Source: Odontesthes bonariensis (taxonomy: Eukaryota; Chordata; Actinopteri; Atheriniformes; Atherinopsidae). From it: 64,000 nt of DNA. The notes under the pieces are model-generated. The model was given only the letters and a program-made list of their open reading frames with translations. It made no database searches and was not told the DNA's origin. This document shows, one piece after another, positions 34,523 through 46,642 of the stretch. The DNA is taken from positions 26,295,822-26,359,821 of the forward strand of contig NC_134516.1 of NCBI RefSeq assembly GCF_027942865.1, given 5' to 3'. Made by a program: the position numbers and the translations under genes. Numbering within the stretch: the first letter of the stretch is position 1; each line of letters opens with the position of its first letter.

Positions 34523-34880
34523 CAGCAATGGAATCACAAACCAGCTCTTTATAGATTCTGAGACAGAATCTGTTATTGTATTCCGACTTGTAAAATAGAA
34601 CTATACTGTTTAGAGAAGACGCAGTTTATGAGCATGTCGTGGGATTGAGCTTCCCTGGTTTCTCTATATGACAACGGACACAAAACTACACACAGGGAAC
34701 AGAGGCTTTTGAGAGACACTAAGTTATCTGAGAGTCCCATTTTCAGCTGCAAAGAACAATCACATCAGGGAAGTCAATGTGCAGGCTCAACAGCAGCCTC
34801 TCAAGCCAGCTCTCTGGTAAAAATAGGGGAAACGTATGGTTCCAGCACCTATATAACATATATTTGTCACAGGGACTGTG

Positions 34881-35000
34881 GCTTACGGCCACACCGCCCT
34901 GAACACGCCCGATCTCGTCCGATCTCGGAAGCCAAGCAGGGTCGGGCCTGGTTAGTACTTGGATGGGAGACTGCTTGGGAATACCAGGTGCTGTAAGCTT
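34881..35000 (+). rRNA. 5S: 5S rRNA gene, type A, unit 40 (C92T)
   Basis: Private C92T (34972), a CpG transition inside box C that turns G86-C92 of helix IV into a G-U wobble. Upstream GATT (TATATAA form), downstream T. Confidence 0.93.
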
Positions 35001-35296
35001 TTTTCTCTTCTCTCTGCGGCCTGCATGTAACATCTGACCATTACCGTGTGCCACACAGACACCAGGAAGTTAACCAGCTTGGGCTGCTGCTGATTGGTTG
35101 GCAGACACCTCTGTTTCTGTTTGGCTCTCAGTCTCCATGTTGCTGATCCTGGATCTGCTGAGATGTCCCAGGCCATTGTTGGCTTTGATCCTCATACATT
35201 TAACTTTGTCCTCAGAAAGGACAAGTTCCAAAAAGTCAAACAGGGACTAGTTTTGCATTTGACGTAGCCAAACTGCATGCGCCTGGAGAAGCCAAA

Positions 35297-35416
35297 AGGC
35301 TTACAGCACCTGGTATTCCCAGGCGGTCTCCCATCCAAGTACTAACCAGGCCCGACTCTGCTTGGCTTCTGAGATCTGACGAGATCAGGCGTGTTCAGGG
35401 TGGTGTGGCCGTAAGC
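35297..35416 (-). rRNA. 5S: 5S rRNA gene, type B, unit 40
   Basis: Reference B. Palindrome loop G. Confidence 0.88.
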
Positions 35417-35774
35417 CAGCAATGGAATCACAAACCAGCTCTTTATAGATTCTGAGACAGAATCTGTTATTGTATTCCGACTTGTAAAATAGAACTATAC
35501 TGTTTAGAGAAGACGCAGTTTATGAGCATGTCGTGGGATTGAGCTTCCCTGGTTTCTCTATATGACAACGGACACAAAACTACACACAGGGAACAGAGGC
35601 TTTTGAGAGACACTAAGTTATCTGAGAGTCCCATTTTCAGCTGCAAAGAACAATCACATCAGGGAAGTCAACGTGCAGGCTCAACAGCAGCCTCTCAAGC
35701 CAGCTCTCTGGTAAAAATAGGGGAAACGTATGGTTCCAGCACCCATATAACATATATTTGTCACAGGGACTGTG

Positions 35775-35894
35775 GCTTACGGCCACACCGCCCTGAACAC
35801 GCCCGATCTCGTCCGATCTCGGAAGCCAAGCAGGGTCGGGCCTGGTTAGTACTTGGATGGGAGACCGCTTGGGAATACCAGGTGCTGTAAGCTT
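35775..35894 (+). rRNA. 5S: 5S rRNA gene, type A, unit 41
   Basis: Identical to unit 1. Upstream GACC, a recombinant form seen only here; downstream T. Confidence 0.96.
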
Positions 35895-36190
35895 TTTTCT
35901 CTTCTCTCTGCGGCCTGCATGTAACATCTGACCATTACCGTGTGCCACACAGACACCAGGAAGTTAACCAGCTTGGGCTGCTGCTGATTGGTTGGCAGAC
36001 ACCTCTGTTTCTGTTTGGCTCTCAGTCTCCATGTTGCTGATCCTGGATCTGCTGAGATGTCCCAGGCCATTGTTGGCTTTGATCCTCATACATTTAACTT
36101 TGTCCTCAGAAAGGACAAGTTCCAAAAAGTCAAACAGGGACTAGTTTTGCATTTGACGTAGCCAAACTGCATGCGCCTGGAGAAGCCAAA

Positions 36191-36310
36191 AGGCTTACAG
36201 CACCTGATATTCCCAGGCGGTCTCCCATCCAAGTACTAACCAGGCCCGACTCTGCTTGGCTTCTGAGATCTGACGAGATCAGGCGTGTTCAGGGTGGTGT
36301 GGCCGTAAGC
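36191..36310 (-). rRNA. 5S: 5S rRNA gene, type B, unit 41 (C104T)
   Basis: C104T, the only case following downstream base T. Palindrome loop G. Confidence 0.87.
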
Positions 36311-36668
36311 CAGCAATGGAATCACAAACCAGCTCTTTATAGATTCTGAGACAGAATCTGTTATTGTATTCCGACTTGTAAAATAGAACTATACTGTTTA
36401 GAGAAGACGCAGTTTATGAGCATGTCGTGGGATTGAGCTTCCCTGGTTTCTCTATATGACAACGGACACAAAACTACACACAGGGAACAGAGGCTTTTGA
36501 CAGACACTAAGTTATCTGAGAGTCCCATTTTCAGCTGCAGAGAACAATCACATCAGGGAAGTCAACGTGCAGGCTCAACAGCAGCCTCTCAAGCCAGCTC
36601 TCTGGTAAAAATAGGGGAAACGTATGGTTCCAGCACCCATATAACATATATTTGTCACAGGGACTGTG

Positions 36669-36788
36669 GCTTACGGCCACACCGCCCTGAACACGCCCGA
36701 TCTCGTCCGATCTCGGAAGCCAAGCAGGGTCGGGCCTGGTTAGTACTTGGATGGGAGACCGCTTGGGAATACCAGGTGCTGTAAGCTT
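36669..36788 (+). rRNA. 5S: 5S rRNA gene, type A, unit 42
   Basis: Identical to unit 1. Upstream CGCC, downstream C. Confidence 0.96.
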
Positions 36789-37084
36789 TTTTCTCTTCTC
36801 TCTGCGGCCTGCATGTAACATCTGACCATCACCGTGTGCCACACAGACACCAGGAAGTTAACCAGCTTGGGCTGCTGCTGATTGGTTGGCAGACACCTCT
36901 GTTTCTGTTTGGCTCTCAGTCTCCATGTTGCTGATCCTGGATCTGCTGAGATGTCCCAGGCCATTGTTGGCTTTGATCCTCATACATTTAACTTTGTCCT
37001 CAGAAAGGACAAGTTCCAAAAAGTCAAACAGGGACTAGTTTTGCATTTGACGTAGCCAAACTGCATGCGCCTGGAGAAGCCAAA

Positions 37085-37204
37085 AGGCTTACAGCACCTG
37101 GTATTCCCAGGCGGTCTCCCATCCAAGTACTAACCAGGCCCGACTCTGCTTGGCTTCTGAGATCTGACGAGATCAGGCGTGTTCAGGGTGGTGTGGCCGT
37201 AAGC
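37085..37204 (-). rRNA. 5S: 5S rRNA gene, type B, unit 42
   Basis: Reference B. Palindrome loop A. Confidence 0.88.
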
Positions 37205-37562
37205 CAGCAATGGAATCACAAACCAGCTCTTTATAGATTCTGAAACAGAATCTGTTATTGTATTCCGACTTGTAAAATAGAACTATACTGTTTAGAGAAG
37301 ACGCAGTTTATGAGCATGTCGTGGGATTGAGCTTCCCTGGTTTCTCTATATGACAACGGACACAAAACTACACACAGGGAACAGAGGCTTTTGACAGACA
37401 CTAAGTTATCTGAGAGTCCCATTTTCAGCTGCAAAGAACAATCACATCAGGGAAGTCAACGTGCAGGCTCAACAGCAGCCTCTCAAGCCAGCTCTCTGGT
37501 AAAAATAGGGGAAACGTATGGTTCCAGCACCCATATAACATATATTTGTCACAGGGACTGTG

Positions 37563-37682
37563 GCTTACGGCCACACCGCCCTGAACACGCCCGATCTCGT
37601 CCGATCTCGGAAGCCAAGCAGGGTCGGGCCTGGTTAGTACTTGGATGGGAGACCGCTTGGGAATACCAGGTGCTGTAAGCTT
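37563..37682 (+). rRNA. 5S: 5S rRNA gene, type A, unit 43
   Basis: Identical to unit 1. Upstream CACC, downstream T. Confidence 0.96.
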
Positions 37683-37978
37683 TTTTCTCTTCTCTCTGCG
37701 GCCTGCATGTAACATCTGACCATTACCGTGTGCCACACAGACACCAGGAAGTTAACCAGCTTGGGCTGCTGCTGATTGGTTGGCAGACACCTCTGTTTCT
37801 GTTTGGCTCTCAGTCTCCATGTTGCTGATCCTGGATCTGCTGAGATGTCCCAGGCCATTGTTGGCTTTGATCCTCATACATTTAACTTTGTCCTCAGAAA
37901 GGACAAGTTCCAAAAAGTCAAACAGGGACTAGTTTTGCATTTGACGTAGCCAAACTGCATGCGCCTGGAGAAGCCAAA

Positions 37979-38098
37979 AGGCTTACAGCACCTGGTATTC
38001 CCAGGCGGTCTCCCATCCAAGTACTAACCAGGGCCGACTCTGCTTGGCTTCTGAGATCTGACGAGATCAGGCGTGTTCAGGGTGGTGTGGCCGTAAGC
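37979..38098 (-). rRNA. 5S: 5S rRNA gene, type B, unit 43 (G66C)
   Basis: G66C. Palindrome loop A; A at the 658-equivalent (38206). Confidence 0.87.
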
Positions 38099-38456
38099 CA
38101 GCAATGGAATCACAAACCAGCTCTTTATAGATTCTGAAACAGAATCTGTTATTGTATTCCGACTTGTAAAATAGAACTATACTGTTTAGAGAAGACGCAG
38201 TTTATAAGCATGTCGTGGGATTGAGCTTCCCTGGTTTCTCTATATGACAACGGACACAAAACTACACACAGGGAACAGAGGCTTTTGACAGACACTAAGT
38301 TATCTGAGAGTCCCATTTTCAGCTGCAAAGAACAATCACATCAGGGAAGTCAACGTGCAGGCTCAACAGCAGCCTCTCAAGCCAGCTCTCTGGTAAAAAT
38401 AGGGGAAACGTATGGTTCCAGCACCCATATAACATATATTTGTCACAGGGACTGTG

Positions 38457-38576
38457 GCTTACGGCCACACCGCCCTGAACACGCCCGATCTCGTCCGATC
38501 TCGGAAGCCAAGCAGGGTCGGGCCTGGTTAGTACTTGGATGGGAGACCGCTTGGGAATACCAGGTGCTGTAAGCTT
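38457..38576 (+). rRNA. 5S: 5S rRNA gene, type A, unit 44
   Basis: Identical to unit 1. Upstream CACC, downstream C. Confidence 0.96.
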
Positions 38577-38872
38577 TTTTCTCTTCTCTCTGCGGCCTGC
38601 ATGTAACATCTGACCATCACCGTGTGCCACACAGACACCAGGAAGTTAACCAGCTTGGGCTGCTGCTGATTGGTTGGCAGACACCTCTGTTTCTGTTTGG
38701 CTCTCAGTCTCCATGTTGCTGATCCTGGATCTGCTGAGATGTCCCAGGCCATTGTTGGCTTTGATCCTCATACATTTAACTTTGTCCTCAGAAAGGACAA
38801 GTTCCAAAAAGTCAAACAGGGACTAGTTTTGCATTTGACGTAGCCAAACTGCATGCGCCTGGAGAAGCCAAA

Positions 38873-38992
38873 AGGCTTACAGCACCTGGTATTCCCAGGC
38901 GGTCTCCCATCCAAGTACTAACCAGGCCCGACTCTGCTTGGCTTCTGAGATCTGACGAGATCAGGCGTGTTCAGGGTGGTGTGGCCGTAAGC
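38873..38992 (-). rRNA. 5S: 5S rRNA gene, type B, unit 44
   Basis: Reference B. Palindrome loop G. Confidence 0.88.
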
Positions 38993-39350
38993 CAGCAATG
39001 GAATCACAAACCAGCTCTTTATAGATTCTGAGACAGAATCTGTTATTGTATTCCGACTTGTAAAATAGAACTATACTGTTTAGAGAAGACGCAGTTTATG
39101 AGCATGTCGTGGGATTGAGCTTCCCTGGTTTCTCTATATGACAACGGACACAAAACTACACACAGGGAACAGAGGCTTTTGACAGACACTAAGTTATCTG
39201 AGAGTCCCATTTTCAGCTGCAAAGAACAATCACATCAGGGAAGTCAACGTGCAGGCTCAACAGCAGCCTCTCAAGCCAGCTCTCTGGTAAAAATAGGGGA
39301 AACGTATGGTTCCAGCACCCATATAACATATATTTGTCACAGGGACTGTG

Positions 39351-39480
39351 GCTTACGGCCACACCGCCCTGAACACGCCCGATCTCGTCCGATCTCGTCC
39401 GATCTCGGAAGCCAAGCAGGGTCGGGCCTGGTTAGTACTTGGATGGGAGACCGCTTGGGAATACCAGGTGCTGTAAGCTT
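39351..39480 (+). rRNA. 5S: 5S rRNA gene, type A, unit 45, with 10-bp internal duplication
   Basis: The gene is 130 nt because the 10-bp period GATCTCGTCC appears twice instead of once before GATCTCGG. The extra copy falls in the helix III/loop C region, which binds uL18/uL5 in ribosomes, and moves the internal control region 10 bp further from the start. Termini and boxes are otherwise intact. It is probably not a normal 5S RNA and may be a pseudogene. Upstream CACC; the downstream site is T. Confidence 0.85.
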
Positions 39481-39776
39481 TTTTCTCTTCTCTCTGCGGC
39501 CTGCATGTAACATCTGACCATTACCGTGTGCCACACAGACACCAGGAAGTTAACCAGCTTGGGCTGCTGCTGATTGGTTGGCAGACACCTCTGTTTCTGT
39601 TTGGCTCTCAGTCTCCATGTTGCTGATCCTGGATCTGCTGAGATGTCCCAGGCCATTGTTGGCTTTGATCCTCATACATTTAACTTTGTCCTCAGAAAGG
39701 ACAAGTTCCAAAAAGTCAAACAGGGACTAGTTTTGCATTTGACGTAGCCAAACTGCATGCGCCTGGAGAAGCCAAA

Positions 39777-39896
39777 AGGCTTACAGCACCTGGTATTCCC
39801 AGGCGGTCTCCCATCCAAGTACTAACCAGGCCCGACTCTGCTTGGCTTCTGAGATCTGACGAGATCAGGCGTGTTCAGGGTGGTGTGGCCGTAAGC
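39777..39896 (-). rRNA. 5S: 5S rRNA gene, type B, unit 45
   Basis: Reference B. Palindrome loop G. Confidence 0.88.
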
Positions 39897-40254
39897 CAGC
39901 AATGGAATCACAAACCAGCTCTTTATAGATTCTGAGACAGAATCTGTTATTGTATTCCGACTTGTAAAATAGAACTATACTGTTTAGAGAAGACGCAGTT
40001 TATGAGCATGTCGTGGGATTGAGCTTCCCTGGTTTCTCTATATGACAACGGACACAAAACTACACACAGGGAACAGAGGCTTTTGACAGACACTAAGTTA
40101 TCTGAGAGTCCCATTTTCAGCTGCAAAGAACAATCACATCAGGGAAGTCAACGTGCAGGCTCAACAGCAGCCTCTCAAGCCAGCTCTCTGGTAAAAATAG
40201 GGGAAACGTATGGTTCCAGCACCCATATAACATATATTTGTCACAGGGACTGTG

Positions 40255-40374
40255 GCTTACGGCCACACCGCCCTGAACACGCCCGATCTCGTCCGATCTC
40301 GGAAGCCAAGCAGGGTCGGGCCTGGTTAGTACTTGGATGGGAGACCGCTTGGGAATACCAGGTGCTGTAAGCTT
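40255..40374 (+). rRNA. 5S: 5S rRNA gene, type A, unit 46
   Basis: Identical to unit 1. Upstream CACC, downstream C. Confidence 0.96.
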
Positions 40375-40670
40375 TTTTCTCTTCTCTCTGCGGCCTGCAT
40401 GTAACATCTGACCATCACCGTGTGCCACACAGACACCAGGAAGTTAACCAGCTTGGGCTGCTGCTGATTGGTTGGCAGACACCTCTGTTTCTGTTTGGCT
40501 CTCAGTCTCCATGTTGCTGATCCTGGATCTGCTGAGATGTCCCAGGCCATTGTTGGCTTTGATCCTCATACATTTAACTTTGTCCTCAGAAAGGACAAGT
40601 TCCAAAAAGTCAAACAGGGACTAGTTTTGCATTTGACGTAGCCAAACTGCATGCGCCTGGAGAAGCCAAA

Positions 40671-40790
40671 AGGCTTACAGCACCTGATATTCCCAGGCGG
40701 TCTCCCATCCAAGTACTAACCAGGCCCGACTCTGCTTGGCTTCTGAGATCTGACGAGATCAGGCGTGTTCAGGGTGGTGTGGCCGTAAGC
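40671..40790 (-). rRNA. 5S: 5S rRNA gene, type B, unit 46 (C104T)
   Basis: C104T. Palindrome loop G. Confidence 0.87.
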
Positions 40791-41148
40791 CAGCAATGGA
40801 ATCACAAACCAGCTCTTTATAGATTCTGAGACAGAATCTGTTATTGTATTCCGACTTGTAAAATAGAACTATACTGTTTAGAGAAGACGCAGTTTATGAG
40901 CATGTCGTGGGATTGAGCTTCCCTGGTTTCTCTATATGACAACGGACACAAAACTACACACAGGGAACAGAGGCTTTTGAGAGACACTAAGTTATCTGAG
41001 AGTCCCATTTTCAGCTGCAAAGAACAATCACATCAGGGAAGTCAATGTGCAGGCTCAACAGCAGCCTCTCAAGCCAGCTCTCTGGTAAAAATAGGGGAAA
41101 CGTATGGTTCCAGCACCTATATAACATATATTTGTCACAGGGACTGTG

Positions 41149-41268
41149 GCTTACGGCCACACCGCCCTGAACACGCCCGATCTCGTCCGATCTCGGAAGC
41201 CAAGCAGGGTCGGGCCTGGTTAGTACTTGGATGGGAGACCGCTTGGGAATACCAGGTGCTGTAAGCTT
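41149..41268 (+). rRNA. 5S: 5S rRNA gene, type A, unit 47
   Basis: Identical to unit 1. Upstream GATT (TATATAA form), downstream T. Confidence 0.96.
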
Positions 41269-41564
41269 TTTTCTCTTCTCTCTGCGGCCTGCATGTAACA
41301 TCTGACCATTACCGTGTGCCACACAGACACCAGGAAGTTAACCAGCTTGGGCTGCTGCTGATTGGTTGGCAGACACCTCTGTTTCTGTTTGGCTCTCAGT
41401 CTCCATGTTGCTGATCCTGGATCTGCTGAGATGTCCCAGGCCATTGTTGGCTTTGATCCTCATACATTTAACTTTGTCCTCAGAAAGGACAAGTTCCAAA
41501 AAGTCAAACAGGGACTAGTTTTGCATTTGACGTAGCCAAACTGCATGCGCCTGGAGAAGCCAAA

Positions 41565-41684
41565 AGGCTTACAGCACCTGGTATTCCCAGGCGGTCTCCC
41601 ATCCAAGTACTAACCAGGCCCGACTCTGCTTGGCTTCTGAGATCTGACGAGATCAGGCGTGTTCAGGGTGGTGTGGCCGTAAGC
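41565..41684 (-). rRNA. 5S: 5S rRNA gene, type B, unit 47
   Basis: Reference B; lacks the C36T of the equivalent unit 11. Palindrome loop A. Confidence 0.88.
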
Positions 41685-42042
41685 CAGCAATGGAATCACA
41701 AACCAGCTCTTTATAGATTCTGAAACAGAATCTGTTATTGTATTCCGACTTGTAAAATAGAACTATACTGTTTAGAGAAGACGCAGTTTATGAGCATGTC
41801 GTGGGATTGAGCTTCCCTGGTTTCTCTATATGACAACGGACACAAAACTACACACAGGGAACAGAGGCTTTTGACAGACACTAAGTTATCTGAGAGTCCC
41901 ATTTTCAGCTGCAAAGAACAATCACATCAGGGAAGTCAACGTGCAGGCTCAACAGCAGCCTCTCAAGCCAGCTCTCTGGTAAAAATAGGGGAAACGTATG
42001 GTTCCAGCACCCATATAACATATATTTGTCACAGGGACTGTG

Positions 42043-42162
42043 GCTTACGGCCACACCGCCCTGAACACGCCCGATCTCGTCCGATCTCGGAAGCCAAGCA
42101 GGGTCGGGCCTGGTTAGTACTTGGATGGGAGACCGCTTGGGAATACCAGGTGCTGTAAGCTT
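42043..42162 (+). rRNA. 5S: 5S rRNA gene, type A, unit 48
   Basis: Identical to unit 1. Upstream CACC, downstream T. Confidence 0.96.
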
Positions 42163-42458
42163 TTTTCTCTTCTCTCTGCGGCCTGCATGTAACATCTGAC
42201 CATTACCGTGTGCCACACAGACACCAGGAAGTTAACCAGCTTGGGCTGCTGCTGATTGGTTGGCAGACACCTCTGTTTCTGTTTGGCTCTCAGTCTCCAT
42301 GTTGCTGATCCTGGATCTGCTGAGATGTCCCAGGCCATTGTTGGCTTTGATCCTCATACATTTAACTTTGTCCTCAGAAAGGACAAGTTCCAAAAAGTCA
42401 AACAGGGACTAGTTTTGCATTTGACGTAGCCAAACTGCATGCGCCTGGAGAAGCCAAA

Positions 42459-42578
42459 AGGCTTACAGCACCTGGTATTCCCAGGCGGTCTCCCATCCAA
42501 GTACTAACCAGGCCCGACTCTGCTTGGCTTCTGAGATCTGACGAGATCAGGCGTGTTCAGGGTGGTGTGGCTGTAAGC
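42459..42578 (-). rRNA. 5S: 5S rRNA gene, type B, unit 48 (G7A)
   Basis: G7A, linked to T at the 714-equivalent. Palindrome loop G. Confidence 0.87.
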
Positions 42579-42936
42579 CAGCAATGGAATCACAAACCAG
42601 CTCTTTATAGATTCTGAGACAGAATCTGTTATTGTATTCCGACTTGTAAAATAGAACTATACTGTTTAGAGAAGACGCAGTTTATGAGCATGTCGTGGGA
42701 TTGAGCTTCCCTGGTTTCTCTATATGACAACGGACACAAAATTACACACAGGGAACAGAGGCTTTTGAGAGACACTAAGTTATCTGAGAGTCCCATTTTC
42801 AGCTGCAGAGAACAATCACATCAGGGAAGTCAACGTGCAGGCTCAACAGCAGCCTCTCAAGCCAGCTCTCTGGTAAAAATAGGGGAAACGTATGGTTCCA
42901 GCACCCATATAACATATATTTGTCACAGGGACTGTG

Positions 42937-43066
42937 GCTTACGGCCACACCGCCCTGAACACGCCCGATCTCGTCCGATCTCGTCCGATCTCGGAAGCCA
43001 AGCAGGGTCGGGCCTGGTTAGTACTTGGATGGGAGACCGCTTGGGAATACCAGGTGCTGTAAGCTT
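42937..43066 (+). rRNA. 5S: 5S rRNA gene, type A, unit 49, with 10-bp internal duplication
   Basis: Same 130-nt form as unit 45, with the identical 10-bp duplication at the identical place, but on a different flanking haplotype (upstream GGCC, downstream C). Confidence 0.85.
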
Positions 43067-43362
43067 TTTTCTCTTCTCTCTGCGGCCTGCATGTAACATC
43101 TGACCATCACCGTGTGCCACACAGACACCAGGAAGTTAACCAGCTTGGGCTGCTGCTGATTGGTTGGCAGACACCTCTGTTTCTGTTTGGCTCTCAGTCT
43201 CCATGTTGCTGATCCTGGATCTGCTGAGATGTCCCAGGCCATTGTTGGCTTTGATCCTCATACATTTAACTTTGTCCTCAGAAAGGACAAGTTCCAAAAA
43301 GTCAAACAGGGACTAGTTTTGCATTTGACGTAGCCAAACTGCATGCGCCTGGAGAAGCCAAA

Positions 43363-43482
43363 AGGCTTACAGCACCTGGTATTCCCAGGCGGTCTCCCAT
43401 CCAAGTACTAACCAGGGCCGACTCTGCTTGGCTTCTGAGATCTGACGAGATCAGGCGTGTTCAGGGTGGTGTGGCCGTAAGC
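43363..43482 (-). rRNA. 5S: 5S rRNA gene, type B, unit 49 (G66C)
   Basis: G66C. Palindrome loop A. Confidence 0.87.
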
Positions 43483-43840
43483 CAGCAATGGAATCACAAA
43501 CCAGCTCTTTATAGATTCTGAAACAGAATCTGTTATTGTATTCCGACTTGTAAAATAGAACTATACTGTTTAGAGAAGACGCAGTTTATGAGCATGTCGT
43601 GGGATTGAGCTTCCCTGGTTTCTCTATATGACAACGGACACAAAACTACACACAGGGAACAGAGGCTTTTGACAGACACTAAGTTATCTGAGAGTCCCAT
43701 TTTCAGCTGCAAAGAACAATCACATCAGGGAAGTCAACGTGCAGGCTCAACAGCAGCCTCTCAAGCCAGCTCTCTGGTAAAAATAGGGGAAACGTATGGT
43801 TCCAGCACCCATATAACATATATTTGTCACAGGGACTGTG

Positions 43841-43960
43841 GCTTACGGCCACACCGCCCTGAACACGCCCGATCTCGTCCGATCTCGGAAGCCAAGCAGG
43901 GTCGGGCCTGGTTAGTACTTGGATGGGAGACCGCTTGGGAATACCAGGTGCTGTAAGCTT
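43841..43960 (+). rRNA. 5S: 5S rRNA gene, type A, unit 50
   Basis: Identical to unit 1. Upstream CACC, downstream T. Confidence 0.96.
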
Positions 43961-44256
43961 TTTTCTCTTCTCTCTGCGGCCTGCATGTAACATCTGACCA
44001 TTACCGTGTGCCACACAGACACCAGGAAGTTAACCAGCTTGGGCTGCTGCTGATTGGTTGGCAGACACCTCTGTTTCTGTTTGGCTCTCAGTCTCCATGT
44101 TGCTGATCCTGGATCTGCTGAGATGTCCCAGGCCATTGTTGGCTTTGATCCTCATACATTTAACTTTGTCCTCAGAAAGGACAAGTTCCAAAAAGTCAAA
44201 CAGGGACTAGTTTTGCATTTGACGTAGCCAAACTGCATGCGCCTGGAGAAGCCAAA

Positions 44257-44376
44257 AGGCTTACAGCACCTGGTATTCCCAGGCGGTCTCCCATCCAAGT
44301 ACTAACCAGGCCCGACTCTGCTTGGCTTCTGAGATCTGACGAGATCAGGCGTGTTCAGGGTGGTGTGGCCGTAAGC
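44257..44376 (-). rRNA. 5S: 5S rRNA gene, type B, unit 50
   Basis: Reference B. Palindrome loop A. Confidence 0.88.
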
Positions 44377-44734
44377 CAGCAATGGAATCACAAACCAGCT
44401 CTTTATAGATTCTGAAACAGAATCTGTTATTGTATTCCGACTTGTAAAATAGAACTATACTGTTTAGAGAAGACGCAGTTTATGAGCATGTCGTGGGATT
44501 GAGCTTCCCTGGTTTCTCTATATGACAACGGACACAAAACTACACACAGGGAACAGAGGCTTTTGACAGACACTAAGTTATCTGAGAGTCCCATTTTCAG
44601 CTGCAAAGAACAATCACATCAGGGAAGTCAACGTGCAGGCTCAACAGCAGCCTCTCAAGCCAGCTCTCTGGTAAAAATAGGGGAAACGTATGGTTCCAGC
44701 ACCCATATAACATATATTTGTCACAGGGACTGTG

Positions 44735-44854
44735 GCTTACGGCCACACCGCCCTGAACACGCCCGATCTCGTCCGATCTCGGAAGCCAAGCAGGGTCGGG
44801 CCTGGTTAGTACTTGGATGGGAGACCGCTTGGGAATACCAGGTGCTGTAAGCTT
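44735..44854 (+). rRNA. 5S: 5S rRNA gene, type A, unit 51
   Basis: Identical to unit 1. Upstream CACC, downstream C. Confidence 0.96.
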
Positions 44855-45150
44855 TTTTCTCTTCTCTCTGCGGCCTGCATGTAACATCTGACCATCACCG
44901 TGTGCCACACAGACACCAGGAAGTTAACCAGCTTGGGCTGCTGCTGATTGGTTGGCAGACACCTCTGTTTCTGTTTGGCTCTCAGTCTCCATGTTGCTGA
45001 TCCTGGATCTGCTGAGATGTCCCAGGCCATTGTTGGCTTTGATCCTCATACATTTAACTTTGTCCTCAGAAAGGACAAGTTCCAAAAAGTCAAACAGGGA
45101 CTAGTTTTGCATTTGACGTAGCCAAACTGCATGCGCCTGGAGAAGCCAAA

Positions 45151-45270
45151 AGGCTTACAGCACCTGATATTCCCAGGCGGTCTCCCATCCAAGTACTAAC
45201 CAGGCCCGACTCTGCTTGGCTTCTGAGATCTGACGAGATCAGGCGTGTTCAGGGTGGTGTGGCCGTAAGC
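45151..45270 (-). rRNA. 5S: 5S rRNA gene, type B, unit 51 (C104T)
   Basis: C104T. Palindrome loop G. Confidence 0.87.
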
Positions 45271-45628
45271 CAGCAATGGAATCACAAACCAGCTCTTTAT
45301 AGATTCTGAGACAGAATCTGTTATTGTATTCCGACTTGTAAAATAGAACTATACTGTTTAGAGAAGACGCAGTTTATGAGCATGTCGTGGGATTGAGCTT
45401 CCCTGGTTTCTCTATATGACAACGGACACAAAACTACACACAGGGAACAGAGGCTTTTGACAGACACTAAGTTATCTGAGAGTCCCATTTTCAGCTGCAG
45501 AGAACAATCACATCAGGGAAGTCAACGTGCAGGCTCAACAGCAGCCTCTCAAGCCAGCTCTCTGGTAAAAATAGGGGAAACGTATGGTTCCAGCACCCAT
45601 ATAACATATATTTGTCACAGGGACTGTG

Positions 45629-45748
45629 GCTTACGGCCACACCGCCCTGAACACGCCCGATCTCGTCCGATCTCGGAAGCCAAGCAGGGTCGGGCCTGGT
45701 TAGTACTTGGATGGGAGACCGCTTGGGAATACCAGGTGCTGTAAGCTT
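45629..45748 (+). rRNA. 5S: 5S rRNA gene, type A, unit 52
   Basis: Identical to unit 1. Upstream CGCC, downstream C. Confidence 0.96.
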
Positions 45749-46044
45749 TTTTCTCTTCTCTCTGCGGCCTGCATGTAACATCTGACCATCACCGTGTGCC
45801 ACACAGACACCAGGAAGTTAACCAGCTTGGGCTGCTGCTGATTGGTTGGCAGACACCTCTGTTTCTGTTTGGCTCTCAGTCTCCATGTTGCTGATCCTGG
45901 ATCTGCTGAGATGTCCCAGGCCATTGTTGGCTTTGATCCTCATACATTTAACTTTGTCCTCAGAAAGGACAAGTTCCAAAAAGTCAAACAGGGACTAGTT
46001 TTGCATTTGACGTAGCCAAACTGCATGCGCCTGGAGAAGCCAAA

Positions 46045-46164
46045 AGGCTTACAGCACCTGGTATTCCCAGGCGGTCTCCCATCCAAGTACTAACCAGGCC
46101 CGACTCTGCTTGGCTTCTGAGATCTGACGAGATCAGGCGTGTTCAGGGTGGTGTGGCCGTAAGC
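46045..46164 (-). rRNA. 5S: 5S rRNA gene, type B, unit 52
   Basis: Reference B. Palindrome loop A. Confidence 0.88.
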
Positions 46165-46522
46165 CAGCAATGGAATCACAAACCAGCTCTTTATAGATTC
46201 TGAAACAGAATCTGTTATTGTATTCCGACTTGTAAAATAGAACTATACTGTTTAGAGAAGACGCAGTTTATGAGCATGTCGTGGGATTGAGCTTCCCTGG
46301 TTTCTCTATATGACAACGGACACAAAACTACACACAGGGAACAGAGGCTTTTGACAGACACTAAGTTATCTGAGAGTCCCATTTTCAGCTGCAAAGAACA
46401 ATCACATCAGGGAAGTCAACGTGCAGGCTCAACAGCAGCCTCTCAAGCCAGCTCTCTGGTAAAAATAGGGGAAACGTATGGTTCCAGCACCCATATAACA
46501 TATATTTGTCACAGGGACTGTG

Positions 46523-46642
46523 GCTTACGGCCACACCGCCCTGAACACGCCCGATCTCGTCCGATCTCGGAAGCCAAGCAGGGTCGGGCCTGGTTAGTAC
46601 TTGGATGGGAGACCGCTTGGGAATACCAGGTGCTGTAAGCTT
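46523..46642 (+). rRNA. 5S: 5S rRNA gene, type A, unit 53
   Basis: Identical to unit 1. Upstream CACC, downstream T. Confidence 0.96.

Larger units (their letters stand above)
35775..44734. repeat. Higher-order repeat block III, units 41-50
   Basis: Repeats the variant order of units 5-14. The first unit is a mosaic: its A-gene flanks differ from unit 5, while its C104T B gene matches. Two A genes in this block (units 45 and 49) carry the 10-bp duplication, which is absent from blocks I, II and IV. Confidence 0.8.
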
